NCBI RefSeq assembly: GCF_000160035.2
Contig: NZ_KI535368.1
Coordinates: 62,001 to 126,000 of the forward strand
DNA length: 64,000 nucleotides
Reading direction: 5' to 3'
Source of the DNA: Catonella morbi ATCC 51271
GTDB taxonomy: Bacteria; Bacillota; Clostridia; Lachnospirales; Lachnospiraceae
Made by a program: the position numbers and the translations under genes
In this document: positions 47,900 to 58,224 of the stretch, one piece after another
Layout of the letters: every line of letters begins with the position of its first letter
Position numbering within the stretch: the first letter of the stretch is position 1
The notes under the pieces: model-generated
The model's database searches: none
What the model saw: only the letters and a program-made list of their open reading frames with translations
Told to the model about the DNA's origin: nothing

Positions 47900-49435
47900 C
47901 TATTTTTGGTAAACGATTTTTCCATTTACCATAGTCATAGAAACTTTAACATTGCGTATATCATCAAATGTAAGTGTAAAAACATTTTTATCCAATACAG
48001 TAATATCAGCCAATTTTCCGACTTCTAGTGTACCTAACAGGTTTTCCTGCCCTAAATTGTATTGGCCACCATATGTCCAAGCAGTCAGCAACTCTGCTGT
48101 AGTAATAGTATTTTCTTTGTTAAAAGTTTCTCCCCCTTCCGGGAAAAAACCTCCTACAGAATGATAAATAGATTCCGGAATATTATCAAAAAGCAGAGGC
48201 AGGTCAGTAGCACAGGACAAAGTGATGCCATTATCTATCATTTTTCGGCGATTCCAATAGTTTTTTCCACGATTCATTCCGATTTTTTCTTCAATCATAG
48301 CAATTTTATCCTGACGGTTGGTAATGGACATTATTTGTGGATAGATTTCACCGATAATATTCAATTCTCCCATTTTTGCTAAGTCAAGTACGTCACTACA
48401 TTCCAAATCGGTAATAGCATGGCGATGTTTTAAAGTTCCGTCTTGATTTTTTTGACATTTATTAAAGATGGCAATGCTTTTAGCAATAGCTGCATCACCT
48501 TGTGCATGTAGGGAAAAACGGAAGCCATGTTTATCTGCGTTAAGTACATCCTCTTCCAGAGTTGTCCAGGGAATTTCCTTTTGACAGCAGGTGGGAGCAC
48601 ATAAATAAGGAGTTTTCATATCGCCTTCTAATTGGCTGATAGAGCCATCTGTCATTTGATTGAAGCCGGAGAAACGGACAAAATCAGATTGAAATTTTTC
48701 ACGCATTTGGGAACCATAATCCAGATTCATAGGAAAAGCAACTGGTTGGCTCATAAAGTGAACTCTGGCTGTTAACGCTTGTTCATTTTCCAAATCTTTG
48801 ATAATGTCTGTAAAACCGGAAAAATCGTCAAAGCCCATTTCTTTGATAGATGTAATTCCTTTACTATTTAACATTTTCAAGTAATTTAGAAATTCTGATC
48901 GAGAATTCTCTTTTTGATTAAGCAGATATGACAGCAATTTTGGATAGCCTTCGGAATAGCATTTATCGGGAGTGAAATTAAATTTTTCTTGTGCAGCATG
49001 ATTCATATAGCAGCTTTCTCCATCAGCTGTAAATAAGATAATTGCTGTATCAGGAAATTTTTCACTTAAATAGGTCATGCTCAATCCTTTTAAATTAGGG
49101 GAAAGCCCTTTGCCCAAAAAGCAGTCTTGATCGGTATGAAGAATATTTGTAATTTCATGGATAACTTCACCTTCCGTTTTACAATTTTTGAGGTCTATGC
49201 CTGAAATACTAAGCAAATATCCGGTGAAAAAACAGTGGGTATCAACAAAACCGGGTAAAATTAGTTGATTTTTAAGATCTAAGACAAAGGTGTTTTCGCC
49301 ATAATAGAGTTCAGGATGTTCATTTTCTACGGCAATGATTTTGTCATCTTTTATAGCAATAAAGCCATTAATAGGTTCTTTGGACATTCCGGTAAAAATA
49401 TAGTTGGAAAGAAGTAAGATGTCAGCTTTTATCAT
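47900..49435 (-). CDS. YtcJ-like metal-dependent amidohydrolase
   Basis: A 511-residue member of the amidohydrolase-3 group. It has the N-terminal composite domain (ILLLSNYIFTG, LILPGFVDTHCF), FSLHAQGDAAI (His in the core), HRHAITDLE and SCATDLPL, the usual metal and catalytic regions. The first motif has HCF where many relatives have HxH, which may affect the metal site. AAGGAGG precedes the ATG. It is divergent from frlC and shares its control region. A role in hydrolysing an Amadori or glycated amino acid derivative is inferred from context only. Confidence 0.83.
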   Translation of the reverse strand: MIKADILLLSNYIFTGMSKEPINGFIAIKDDKIIAVENEHPELYYGENTFVLDLKNQLILPGFVDTHCFFTGYLLSISGIDLKNCKTEGEVIHEITNILHTDQDCFLGKGLSPNLKGLSMTYLSEKFPDTAIILFTADGESCYMNHAAQEKFNFTPDKCYSEGYPKLLSYLLNQKENSRSEFLNYLKMLNSKGITSIKEMGFDDFSGFTDIIKDLENEQALTARVHFMSQPVAFPMNLDYGSQMREKFQSDFVRFSGFNQMTDGSISQLEGDMKTPYLCAPTCCQKEIPWTTLEEDVLNADKHGFRFSLHAQGDAAIAKSIAIFNKCQKNQDGTLKHRHAITDLECSDVLDLAKMGELNIIGEIYPQIMSITNRQDKIAMIEEKIGMNRGKNYWNRRKMIDNGITLSCATDLPLLFDNIPESIYHSVGGFFPEGGETFNKENTITTAELLTAWTYGGQYNLGQENLLGTLEVGKLADITVLDKNVFTLTFDDIRNVKVSMTMVNGKIVYQK

Positions 49436-49471
49436 ACACGCCTCCTTAATAAATAAGATACTTTAATGTAT

Positions 49472-49655
49472 ATACCACTTTTATTGATGGTATCATATTT
49501 GGAATAACTATTCAAGAATAAAATGACAAAATACTAATTTATGTTGAAAATAACATAATAATAAGTAGGTAAATACAATTATATTACAATATTTAATTTA
49601 ATTATTATTAAAATATTGACAATATATACAAAAAATGGTATCTTAAAATTGGTAT
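49472..49655. promoter_or_regulatory. Divergent control region of the fructoselysine locus
   Basis: TTGACA (49616-49621), 17 bases, TATCTT (49639-49644) forms the rightward promoter. TGGTAT boxes at 49636 (overlapping the -10) and 49650, and an inverted pair ATACCA/TGGTAT at 49472-49493 near the leftward gene, resemble UTRA-type GntR operators. The two GntR regulators of the locus are the natural candidates. Confidence 0.55.
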
Positions 49656-49736
49656 ATAAAATATATAAACTTATATAAATAAAAAAACAAAGTAGGAAAT
49701 CATTATGAAAGAAAATAATGAAAGGAGGTCAATATA

Positions 49737-50567
49737 ATGAAGTTAGGTTTATTTACATCAGGCTATCAAAGGAATCCTCTGGAACATTGTTTTGAGGATG
49801 CCAAGAGATTTGGTTATGATTTCATAGAATTGTGGGGAGGACGTCCACATGCCTATGCCTATGATTTAAAGGCAGGAGAAATCAAGCAGATACTGTCATT
49901 GATAGAAAAATACGAAATTCCGGTTCTCGGATATACACCGGAACACAATGCCTACCCATATAATTTTATGATTGGCAGTGAATTGCAAAGGCAAGATGCG
50001 GTTAATTATTTGAAGTGCTGCCTGGATATGGCAAAAGAGTTAGGAAGTGACTATATGCTGATATCCCCTTCTCATGCAGGATATTTAACTTCGCACCAAG
50101 AGATTTGGGACAGAATGTTAAAAACCGTTCGAGAATTGGCTGAGCATGCGGAAAAAACAGGTGTGAAGCTTGTGGTAGAGACATTGACTCCATTTGAAAG
50201 CAATGCATTTAAAAGTGCCAATGATGCAGTGGAATTGTTTGAAAAAGTGAATTCACCTTATGTGGTGGGAATGTGTGATTTGGTGCCACCTTTTGTTCAA
50301 CATGAAAGTATTTTGGCATATTTTGATAAACTGAAAGATAAAATGTATCATCTTCATCTAATTGATGGTGATTACGGTACAGATACCCATTTGGTTCCTG
50401 GAGAAGGAACTATTCCGTTAAGAGAATTGCTCAAGGAATTAAAGGAAATGGACTATCGGGGAACAGCTACCTTGGAGCTTGTGACTAATTATATTAATGA
50501 ACCAAGACTCTATTCCAGACGTGCTGTTGACAATGTCAGAAGTATGATGAAAGAAGCGGGCTTTTAG
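49737..50567 (+). CDS. frlC: Fructoselysine 3-epimerase FrlC
   Basis: A 276-residue TIM-barrel isomerase/epimerase. The N-terminus MKLGLFTSGYQRNPLEH, IELWGGRPHAYAYDLKAGE, LTPFESN and GEGTIPLREL closely follow E. coli FrlC as I remember it. It interconverts psicoselysine and fructoselysine so both enter the pathway. AAGGAGG precedes the ATG. Leucine codons favour TTG, unlike the CTT-rich flanking housekeeping genes. Confidence 0.9.
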   Translation: MKLGLFTSGYQRNPLEHCFEDAKRFGYDFIELWGGRPHAYAYDLKAGEIKQILSLIEKYEIPVLGYTPEHNAYPYNFMIGSELQRQDAVNYLKCCLDMAKELGSDYMLISPSHAGYLTSHQEIWDRMLKTVRELAEHAEKTGVKLVVETLTPFESNAFKSANDAVELFEKVNSPYVVGMCDLVPPFVQHESILAYFDKLKDKMYHLHLIDGDYGTDTHLVPGEGTIPLRELLKELKEMDYRGTATLELVTNYINEPRLYSRRAVDNVRSMMKEAGF

Positions 50568-50663
50568 TATATAATTCATATTTACAAAAATAGAACAGCC
50601 TCTCTTGAACAAATATTTAATTGAAAGAATTGTTACATAATTAACATTAAGTGAAAAAATTAA

Positions 50664-52028
<1,365 letters not shown>

Positions 52029-52110
52029 TGGTAATACTGCATCCTCGGTCTAATGTTGACATTTATCAGATGATGTCCTAAGATTATTTTAGCGCAAAGT
52101 ATGCAATAAA

Positions 52111-52857
52111 ATGATGAATTGGAGAATATCTGCCTTGAACGAGAAGAGTATGAAACCACGAGAGGAAGCTATAGAAAAAATTGAAAATTATATTGTAAAA
52201 AATGCATTGCAGGCAGAAGATAGACTTCCTTCTGAAAGAACGATGTGTGAGCTTTGGAATTGTAACCGTTCTACTCTCAGAAAAGCGATAAAACAACTGA
52301 TTTTAGAGGGAAGAATCTATAATAAAAATGGCTCAGGTACTTATGTAGCACAGACAAAGCTGATGAGAAATTTACAGGATGCCAGAGGTTTCCAACAAGC
52401 AGCAGAACTTGCTGGAAGACAGGTGTCTACAAAGGTTTTGGAAGTTAGATTGACAGAAGTGACCAAGAGTTTGGGAAAGATAATGAAATTACCTTTAGGA
52501 CATAAGCTATGGCTATTAAAAAGAGTAAGATATTTGGACAATATACCGGTAGTTATATCTACAGTATATTTGAATGCGGAATTTTTTCCGAATTTAAATC
52601 AATATGATTTTTCACAGAATTCATTGTACTATATTTTGGAAAAAGAATACGGTATTTGTACTAAAAGTGGTGTCTCCAAGCTAAGTATTTCTACTTGCGA
52701 TGAGTGGGAAGCAACTGTGTTAGAAACAGAAGTTGGAAAACCGGTGATTTATCAAACCGGAATTAGTTTGGATGAAAATGAAAGAATTATTGAGAGTTTC
52801 AAGGAAATTATTATATCGGAAAAGGTTTGCTTCGCAAGTGAATTGACACGAAAATAA
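52111..52857 (+). CDS. GntR/UTRA-family regulator, first of the locus
   Basis: A 248-residue regulator with an N-terminal winged helix (LPSERTMCELWNCNRSTLRKAI) and a C-terminal UTRA ligand domain (WLLKRVRYLDNIPVVIST...SLDENERIIES). HutC-type proteins bind sugar phosphates or amines. The start is uncertain: ATG 52111 lacks a ribosome site, while TTG 52135 follows GGAGA and ATG 52150 follows GAGAAG. Placed between frlA and frlD, it probably controls the locus. Confidence 0.85.
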   Translation: MMNWRISALNEKSMKPREEAIEKIENYIVKNALQAEDRLPSERTMCELWNCNRSTLRKAIKQLILEGRIYNKNGSGTYVAQTKLMRNLQDARGFQQAAELAGRQVSTKVLEVRLTEVTKSLGKIMKLPLGHKLWLLKRVRYLDNIPVVISTVYLNAEFFPNLNQYDFSQNSLYYILEKEYGICTKSGVSKLSISTCDEWEATVLETEVGKPVIYQTGISLDENERIIESFKEIIISEKVCFASELTRK

Positions 52858-52883
52858 CAGAATAAAAGGTGCGGAGGTAGAAT

Positions 52884-53669
52884 ATGAAACTGGCTGCAGT
52901 TGGAGATAACTGTATGGATGTATATAAATTGAAGGATAAGGCATATCCCGGTGGAAATCCGGTTAATGTGGCGGTTTATTTTGTCAGGCTTGGAGGAAAG
53001 GCATCCTATACAGGGGTAGTAGGTACGGATTCTTATGGTAAGTTGATGAAAGACAGCATTGCTGCAAAGGGAGTGGATACATCTCATGTACGTTTTGTGG
53101 AAGGGAATACGGCAATTACTTATGTAGAACTGGTCAATGGTGACAGAGTCTTTGGAGACTATGATGAAGGTGTATTAGCAGATTTTCAGTTGACAGAAGA
53201 GGAAATTGATTTTCTGTGCAGTCATGATTTAGTGGTAACAGGTCTTTGGGGTAATGTTCACAGTGATTTGAAGAAAATGAAGCAAAAAGGGGTGAGAATT
53301 GCTTTTGATGCAGCTACTCGTCCGGAGGATGAAGCAGCGCAGGTAGCGGTTTTGCAAGCTGATTATTTCTTTTTCGCATCAGATTTTGGTGATACTGAGG
53401 AATTAAGACAAAAAATGAAAGAGCTTCATGCAAAAGGACCGAAGTTGGTGATTGTTACTTTAGGAGAGAAAGGCAGCCTTGTGTATGATGGAAATGACTT
53501 TACATTTTTTGGAATTGTACCATGCCGGGTAGTAGATACTATGGGTGCAGGAGATAGTTATATTGCGGGCTTTTTAAAAGGTATTATGGAAGAAAAAAAT
53601 ATTTTGGATTGTATGAAAATGGGAGCTGAAAATGCCAGTCAAACTATTGGATACCATGGAGCGTGGTAA
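52884..53669 (+). CDS. frlD: Fructoselysine 6-kinase FrlD
   Basis: A 261-residue PfkB-family kinase that makes fructoselysine 6-phosphate. It matches E. coli FrlD from the start (AAVGDNCMDVYKLKDKAYPGGN) to the end (YHGAW). The catalytic base is Asp224 in DTMGAGDSYIAGF. GGAGG is upstream. With FrlB it completes degradation in the cytoplasm. Confidence 0.92.
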   Translation: MKLAAVGDNCMDVYKLKDKAYPGGNPVNVAVYFVRLGGKASYTGVVGTDSYGKLMKDSIAAKGVDTSHVRFVEGNTAITYVELVNGDRVFGDYDEGVLADFQLTEEEIDFLCSHDLVVTGLWGNVHSDLKKMKQKGVRIAFDAATRPEDEAAQVAVLQADYFFFASDFGDTEELRQKMKELHAKGPKLVIVTLGEKGSLVYDGNDFTFFGIVPCRVVDTMGAGDSYIAGFLKGIMEEKNILDCMKMGAENASQTIGYHGAW

Positions 53670-53688
53670 AGAGGAATTATTGTGAAAA

Positions 53689-54432
53689 ATGGAAGAAATT
53701 AAGCGTGAAATAAAACAAGAAATAGATTATCAGTCACCTATTTATCTGCAACTGAGAGAAGTAGTGCGTGCTAAGATTGAGGATGGAGAGTATCCACCGG
53801 GAACAGCTATTCCATCGGAAAACGTATTGGCAGAGACATACGGAATCAATCGGTTGACAGTTAGGAATGCCATTGATGCTCTTGTCAAAGAAGGATTATT
53901 GAAAAGAGTACAGGGTAAGGGTGTTTATGTAATGGTTAAATTTGAGAGAGATTTGGAAGTATTGGGAGGTTTTTCTCAAACCATGAATGAAAAAAATGCA
54001 AAGTCGGCAAAAAAGATTCTAATTCGGGAATGCAGAGTGGCGGGTGAGCATATTGCAAGGATTTTAGAGATTAAGCCTGAGGATGTTATCTACTATATCA
54101 AACGTTTGGATTTTGCGGATGAAGAGGCTATTGCTATGCAGGAAATATACATTCCTTATAACTTAGTACCCAATTTGGAAGAAGTGGATATTTCCGTATT
54201 CAGTATGTTTGAAATATATAAATTTTACGGTGTAAATCCAAACAGAGCCTGGCAAACGCTCGATTTGGCACGACTTACCAAGTCAGATGCCAGATTGATG
54301 AATATTGATGATACACAGGCAGTATTTTTATTTTCTTGTACAACCTATGATGATAATCATCGAGTAATTGAATACTCAAAATCATATACTCGTGGAGATA
54401 AGTGTAATTTTACAGTTCATTTTCACAAATAA
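53689..54432 (+). CDS. frlR: GntR/UTRA-family regulator, second of the locus (FrlR-like)
   Basis: A 247-residue regulator. Winged helix near residues 12-78 (PPGTAIPSENVLAETYGINR, TVRNAIDAL) and UTRA domain after residue 85. It sits between frlD and frlB, 19 bases after frlD and 15 before frlB. In E. coli the frl operon has one such regulator, FrlR; which of the two here is the true equivalent is not certain. Confidence 0.82.
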   Translation: MEEIKREIKQEIDYQSPIYLQLREVVRAKIEDGEYPPGTAIPSENVLAETYGINRLTVRNAIDALVKEGLLKRVQGKGVYVMVKFERDLEVLGGFSQTMNEKNAKSAKKILIRECRVAGEHIARILEIKPEDVIYYIKRLDFADEEAIAMQEIYIPYNLVPNLEEVDISVFSMFEIYKFYGVNPNRAWQTLDLARLTKSDARLMNIDDTQAVFLFSCTTYDDNHRVIEYSKSYTRGDKCNFTVHFHK

Positions 54433-54447
54433 GAGGAGGAAAATTCA

Positions 54448-55461
54448 ATGCTGAAATTTGATGAGCAAAAGCAAAGAGATAGCGTCAATGGGGCTCTTGC
54501 TTTAAGACCTGAAATAGAAAAAGTAATAGATTCCGCTCAAAAACAGGGTTTTGATCATATTTTCTTTTTAGGAATCGGTGGTACCTGGGCATCCGGTATG
54601 CAGGTGGAAGTATATATGAGAGGCAAAAGCAGTTTATCCGTACTTGTGGAAAATGCGGCAGAGTTTATCACAACAGGAAACAAAAGGCTGACTAAGGATT
54701 CTTTAGTGATTTTTTCTTCAGTGACAGGGAGCACGGAAGAAATGGTTAAAGCTATAGAGAAGGTCAGAGAAATTGGAGCAAGAGTGTTCGGCTTTGTGGA
54801 TAAGCCGGATTCTCCAATGGTGGAGCAATGTAACTGGTGTATTTCCTATCCAATGAATGAGCAATTAAAATTTTTTATGGTTGCAAATCGTCTGATGTAC
54901 AATAATGGAGAATTTCCGGAATATGAAAGATATAATCAGGAGATGGAAACACATCTGGCGGATATTTTGATTGAAGTAGAAAAAGAAGCGGATGACTTTG
55001 CCCGAAAATATGCTAAAAAGAAATACAAAGCTTATAAGAAGCATCCGGAAATGCCACATTACTTTGTGGCAGCAGGTAGTACCTGGGGCAGTACTTATTC
55101 CTACGCTATGTGTTATTGGGAAGAACAGCTTTGGATTCGCACCAAGTCTATTACTTCCGGAGAATTTTTCCATGGCATGCTTGAAATTGTAGATGCGGAA
55201 ACACCTATTACCTTATTTATCAGTGAAGATGAACAAAGACCTTTAAGTGAAAGGGTAAAAGCCTTTTTACCAAGAGTTTGTCGGAATTATACCATTATTG
55301 ATACAAAAGACTATGAACTGAAAGGAATCAGTCCGGAATTTAGAGGTTCGATTTCTCACTTGGTAATTCGTGCAGTTAACAATCGTGTAGATGCTTATAT
55401 GGAAAAAGAATTTTGTCATCCGATGACGATACGTAGGTATTACAGGCAGTTTTCTTATTAA
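54448..55461 (+). CDS. frlB: Fructoselysine 6-phosphate deglycase FrlB
   Basis: A 337-residue SIS-domain enzyme that splits fructoselysine 6-phosphate into glucose 6-phosphate and lysine. SIS features are FFLGIGGTWASG, VIFSSVTGSTEEM and, in the second half, AAGSTWGSTYSYA with SGEFFHGMLEIV. The C-terminus HPMTIRRYYRQFSY is typical of FrlB. GAGGAGG precedes the ATG. Confidence 0.92.
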   Translation: MLKFDEQKQRDSVNGALALRPEIEKVIDSAQKQGFDHIFFLGIGGTWASGMQVEVYMRGKSSLSVLVENAAEFITTGNKRLTKDSLVIFSSVTGSTEEMVKAIEKVREIGARVFGFVDKPDSPMVEQCNWCISYPMNEQLKFFMVANRLMYNNGEFPEYERYNQEMETHLADILIEVEKEADDFARKYAKKKYKAYKKHPEMPHYFVAAGSTWGSTYSYAMCYWEEQLWIRTKSITSGEFFHGMLEIVDAETPITLFISEDEQRPLSERVKAFLPRVCRNYTIIDTKDYELKGISPEFRGSISHLVIRAVNNRVDAYMEKEFCHPMTIRRYYRQFSY

Positions 55462-55543
55462 TGGCATAATATTTTTCATAACAAAAGAGGATGTAAATCA
55501 AGAGGATTATTTAATCGAAATGCAAAGCGATAGGAGGAAAAAG

Positions 55544-56389
55544 ATGGGTAAAATTTCAATCAATCAATTTGCAGTTATGAGTGTACAATATTTTCACTAT
55601 TCATTTGATTATTATTTGAAGTCGATGAAGGAATGTGGTATTAAGATGGTTGATCTCTGGGGAGCGATTCCACATTATTGCCGCTTGGACTATCCTTTTA
55701 TAGAAGATGCCAGACAAAAGCTGAATGAGATGAAGCAAAAGATGAAGAATAATGGTCAAAAGGTGGTTGTATATACACCGGAGACTTTAGCATATCCATA
55801 TAGTTTTTCTTCACCGGATGAAGCGGTTCGGAAAAGAACTGTTGATTATTTTGCAATGGCAATGGAAGATGCTCTTTATTTGGGAACAGATAAGTTATTT
55901 ATCAATTCCGGATGTGGGCTTTTGGATCATTTCAGAGAGGAATCTTTTGGATATTTGATTGATACATTCAAAAGGATTGCTAAATTGGCGGAAGAGAAGG
56001 GAATCAAACTATTGTTAGAACAACTTCAACCCTATGAAAGTAATCTGGTGGTCAATTTGCAGGATGTAAAAAGAGTTTTGCAAGAAGTGAATTCCCCCAA
56101 TTTTTATGTTTGTGTAGATGTAGTGGCTATGGCAGTAGCCGGAGAAAGTTTAAAAGAATATTTTGAAGAATTGGGTAGAGACAGAATACAACTTATTCAT
56201 TTTGCAGATAGTTGTCATTATATTTTGGGTGATGGCGAATTGCCATTGGAAAAATATCTTAAAACGTTGGAAGAGTACGAGTATGACGGACTTATTGATT
56301 TGGAAATCAATGATTCAATTTATTGGGAAAATCCACATGAGTCAATAGCAAGGTCTGTACAGTGGCTGGAGAATTATTTTAGTAAATAG
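55544..56389 (+). CDS. Second FrlC-like sugar isomerase/epimerase
   Basis: A 281-residue TIM-barrel protein similar in plan to FrlC (VDLWGAIPHYCR, VYTPETLAYPYS, LLLEQLQPYESN, LGDGELPLEKYL) but clearly diverged from it. It may handle another Amadori compound such as a different glycated amine. The start is at 55544 behind AGGAGG; the eight-codon longer frame lacks one. It closes the frl run. Confidence 0.82.
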   Translation: MGKISINQFAVMSVQYFHYSFDYYLKSMKECGIKMVDLWGAIPHYCRLDYPFIEDARQKLNEMKQKMKNNGQKVVVYTPETLAYPYSFSSPDEAVRKRTVDYFAMAMEDALYLGTDKLFINSGCGLLDHFREESFGYLIDTFKRIAKLAEEKGIKLLLEQLQPYESNLVVNLQDVKRVLQEVNSPNFYVCVDVVAMAVAGESLKEYFEELGRDRIQLIHFADSCHYILGDGELPLEKYLKTLEEYEYDGLIDLEINDSIYWENPHESIARSVQWLENYFSK

Positions 56390-56472
56390 GATATTTATAG
56401 CATCGATTCGGATTCTAAAGAATGTACTTGATGAGAATAAAAACATCAAATTTGGTATAAAATATGTTGTAT

Positions 56473-56513
56473 AAGTGGCATACTTTACATTTTGTTGTGG
56501 GGTATGCCGCTTT
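56473..56513 (+). terminator. Terminator-like hairpin after the frl locus
   Basis: AAGTGGCATAC and GTATGCCGCTT form an 11-bp stem with one G-T pair. Downstream T content is moderate. The 598-base gap up to 56987 otherwise holds the hairpin at 56747 and a gene remnant. Confidence 0.55.
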
Positions 56514-56746
56514 GAGTTTAAGGGTAAACTTGACTGCGTGTTAAGTGCAGATGTTAAATACCTGTAAATGCAACCTGAACGATATTGTTTTTGTTTATTT
56601 TGTTAGCAGTTTGAGGTAATATTGATGTTATGTCAGGTATAGAAAAAAGTTAACGAATAAAAAAGGTGAATATATTAAGAAAATTCAATTTCTGTAAAGT
56701 TTCATTTTGAGACTCAACAATGTGTAAAAAAGTAGTATAAAATAAA

Positions 56747-56789
56747 ACTGCCAATATGTAACCCCGATTTTGGTTACAATATTGGCAGT
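56747..56789. terminator. Hairpin flanking the XRE-membrane remnant
   Basis: ACTGCCAATAT-GTAACC and GGTTACAATATTGGCAGT form a long stem. A close copy at 62531-62567 follows the intact XRE-membrane gene, so this is that gene's terminator duplicated with its 3' end. Confidence 0.65.
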
Positions 56790-56792
56790 AAT

Positions 56793-56930
56793 TTTATTTT
56801 GACCTTCTACTTAAAATCATTATAATTTGTATATTCAATTATCCCATAAAATGTAGCAAGCAGGGAAACAACAAGATTTGTGGTATATATTAGCTAAGCT
56901 AAACGCAATACCTATCTTATAGGTAAAATA
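56793..56930 (-). pseudogene. 3' remnant of an XRE-membrane regulator gene, copy 1
   Basis: Read on the minus strand, fragments GIAFSLANIY and, after a shift, NLVVSLLATFYGIIEY and MILSRRSK match the last helix of the gene at 62576-63238 (LVVSLLATLYGIIEY). Only the end is left, and it abuts the Rpn gene. Confidence 0.7.
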
Positions 56931-56987
56931 TACCGGAGATTTTTACAGAGCCATAACCACCATCCATTGGCAGACCAGTAAATTTTG

Positions 56988-57800
56988 TTATAAGTTCGGG
57001 ATTTTCAAAGCCATAATCATCTTCTCTGAAAGCCCTGTAATTTCCGCAATTAGCTCATCCTTGAAACCTCTTTTCTTCAAATCACCGGCAATTTTAATTT
57101 TTTCATTTTTAGCACCCTCTCTTCTACCCCGTTTCTCACCAATTTCCTCACTTTCACGCATCCATCTCTGTAAAGTTTCATCCATTTTTATAGCACCTCC
57201 TTCTTCAAACTTAAATCTGGATTTAATTTCACTTGTCACAGGGAACTCATCTGTATTGTAAGTATCATTTTCTGTAAACACTTTCATCAGTTTGGAAAAC
57301 TTTGAACCGTTGTCGATTACTGTATTTGCATATATTTCGGTAAGCCCGTCCTCTACAACCTGCCCCGTTTCCATAACTACTTTTTTCACATGATATAGCG
57401 GAAGTCCGCTCTTAAACATATCAAAGGCTGATATAAATATTATGCAGACATCAGGAACAAATTCAAACTTTGTTCCGGTTTCCGTTATATTTGTAGTTAA
57501 TACAGAGCCATTATAACGGACTCTTCTAAGATGGTCATCATTATCTGATTTCTGGACTTCGATGTTAATATGCCGCCCGTCTCCGGTTACACACTTTGCA
57601 TCCATAATTATAGAACGCCCTTGCAGATTTTCCACCTTGCATTGAGGTATATTTTCGGTAACTATGAGTTCATCATCATCTAGGATGACTCGGAGTATTT
57701 CTTCGCAAAACTCTTTGCTTTCAGCCATCTTGCTAAACATCAAATCATCAATCGGGTTCAGCCCTCTGGCATATTCTTCAAATTCTTTCTTGGTTGGCAT
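56988..57800 (-). CDS. Rpn-family PD-(D/E)XK nuclease/putative transposase, copy 2
   Basis: A 270-residue paralogue of 39678-40496. It keeps LNPIDDLMFSKMAESKEFCEEIL, the nuclease core IMDAKC...HINIEVQK and the C-terminal GLSEKMIMAL. It has only one RGEK-like unit (GEKRGRREG), against three or more in the others. A ribosome site AAAGGA is upstream. Its flanks (XRE 3' remnant on one side, a 215-base repeat on the other) are duplicated around 61.3-62.5 kb. Confidence 0.88.
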   Translation of the reverse strand: MPTKKEFEEYARGLNPIDDLMFSKMAESKEFCEEILRVILDDDELIVTENIPQCKVENLQGRSIIMDAKCVTGDGRHINIEVQKSDNDDHLRRVRYNGSVLTTNITETGTKFEFVPDVCIIFISAFDMFKSGLPLYHVKKVVMETGQVVEDGLTEIYANTVIDNGSKFSKLMKVFTENDTYNTDEFPVTSEIKSRFKFEEGGAIKMDETLQRWMRESEEIGEKRGRREGAKNEKIKIAGDLKKRGFKDELIAEITGLSEKMIMALKIPNL

Positions 57801-57902
57801 TGTAGTCCTTTCTTTCCTAGGATTTGCTATAATGCCTATATGGCTATTATAGCAGATATTTTGGAAAATATAAACTTAGAAATTCCTGCTAAGTAGAGAA
57901 AA

Positions 57903-58117
57903 GATATACTCAGTTTAGAATTAACATAGATATGAGCCACAATAACCGGGAAGAATTTGATGCCTTTATAGAAATTTACAGAGTAATATGAAAAATAAAA
58001 ATTGTAATAATTATTGTAGCTCATATTTACAAATAAAATTATAAGATATTTTTACTTTTTAGCCAACGTTAAAGTAAACAAAAATTTGAGAGTTTACTAT
58101 ACAAAATAAACAAAAAT
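57903..58117. repeat. Duplicated Rpn upstream sequence, copy 1
   Basis: About 215 bases nearly identical by eye to 62302-62515. It contains an inverted pair ATATGAGCCACAATAA (57930-57945) and TTATTGTAGCTCATAT (58011-58026). It fills most of the gap before the helicase gene. Confidence 0.75.
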
Positions 58118-58224
58118 AAGTATACACGAATTGTATTTAGTATTAAAAAAGATTGTATTTCTAATGCTTTGATGATAACATGTTTCTGTAAACTGATTAT
58201 GTATTAATATTGGGGGAAGAAATG

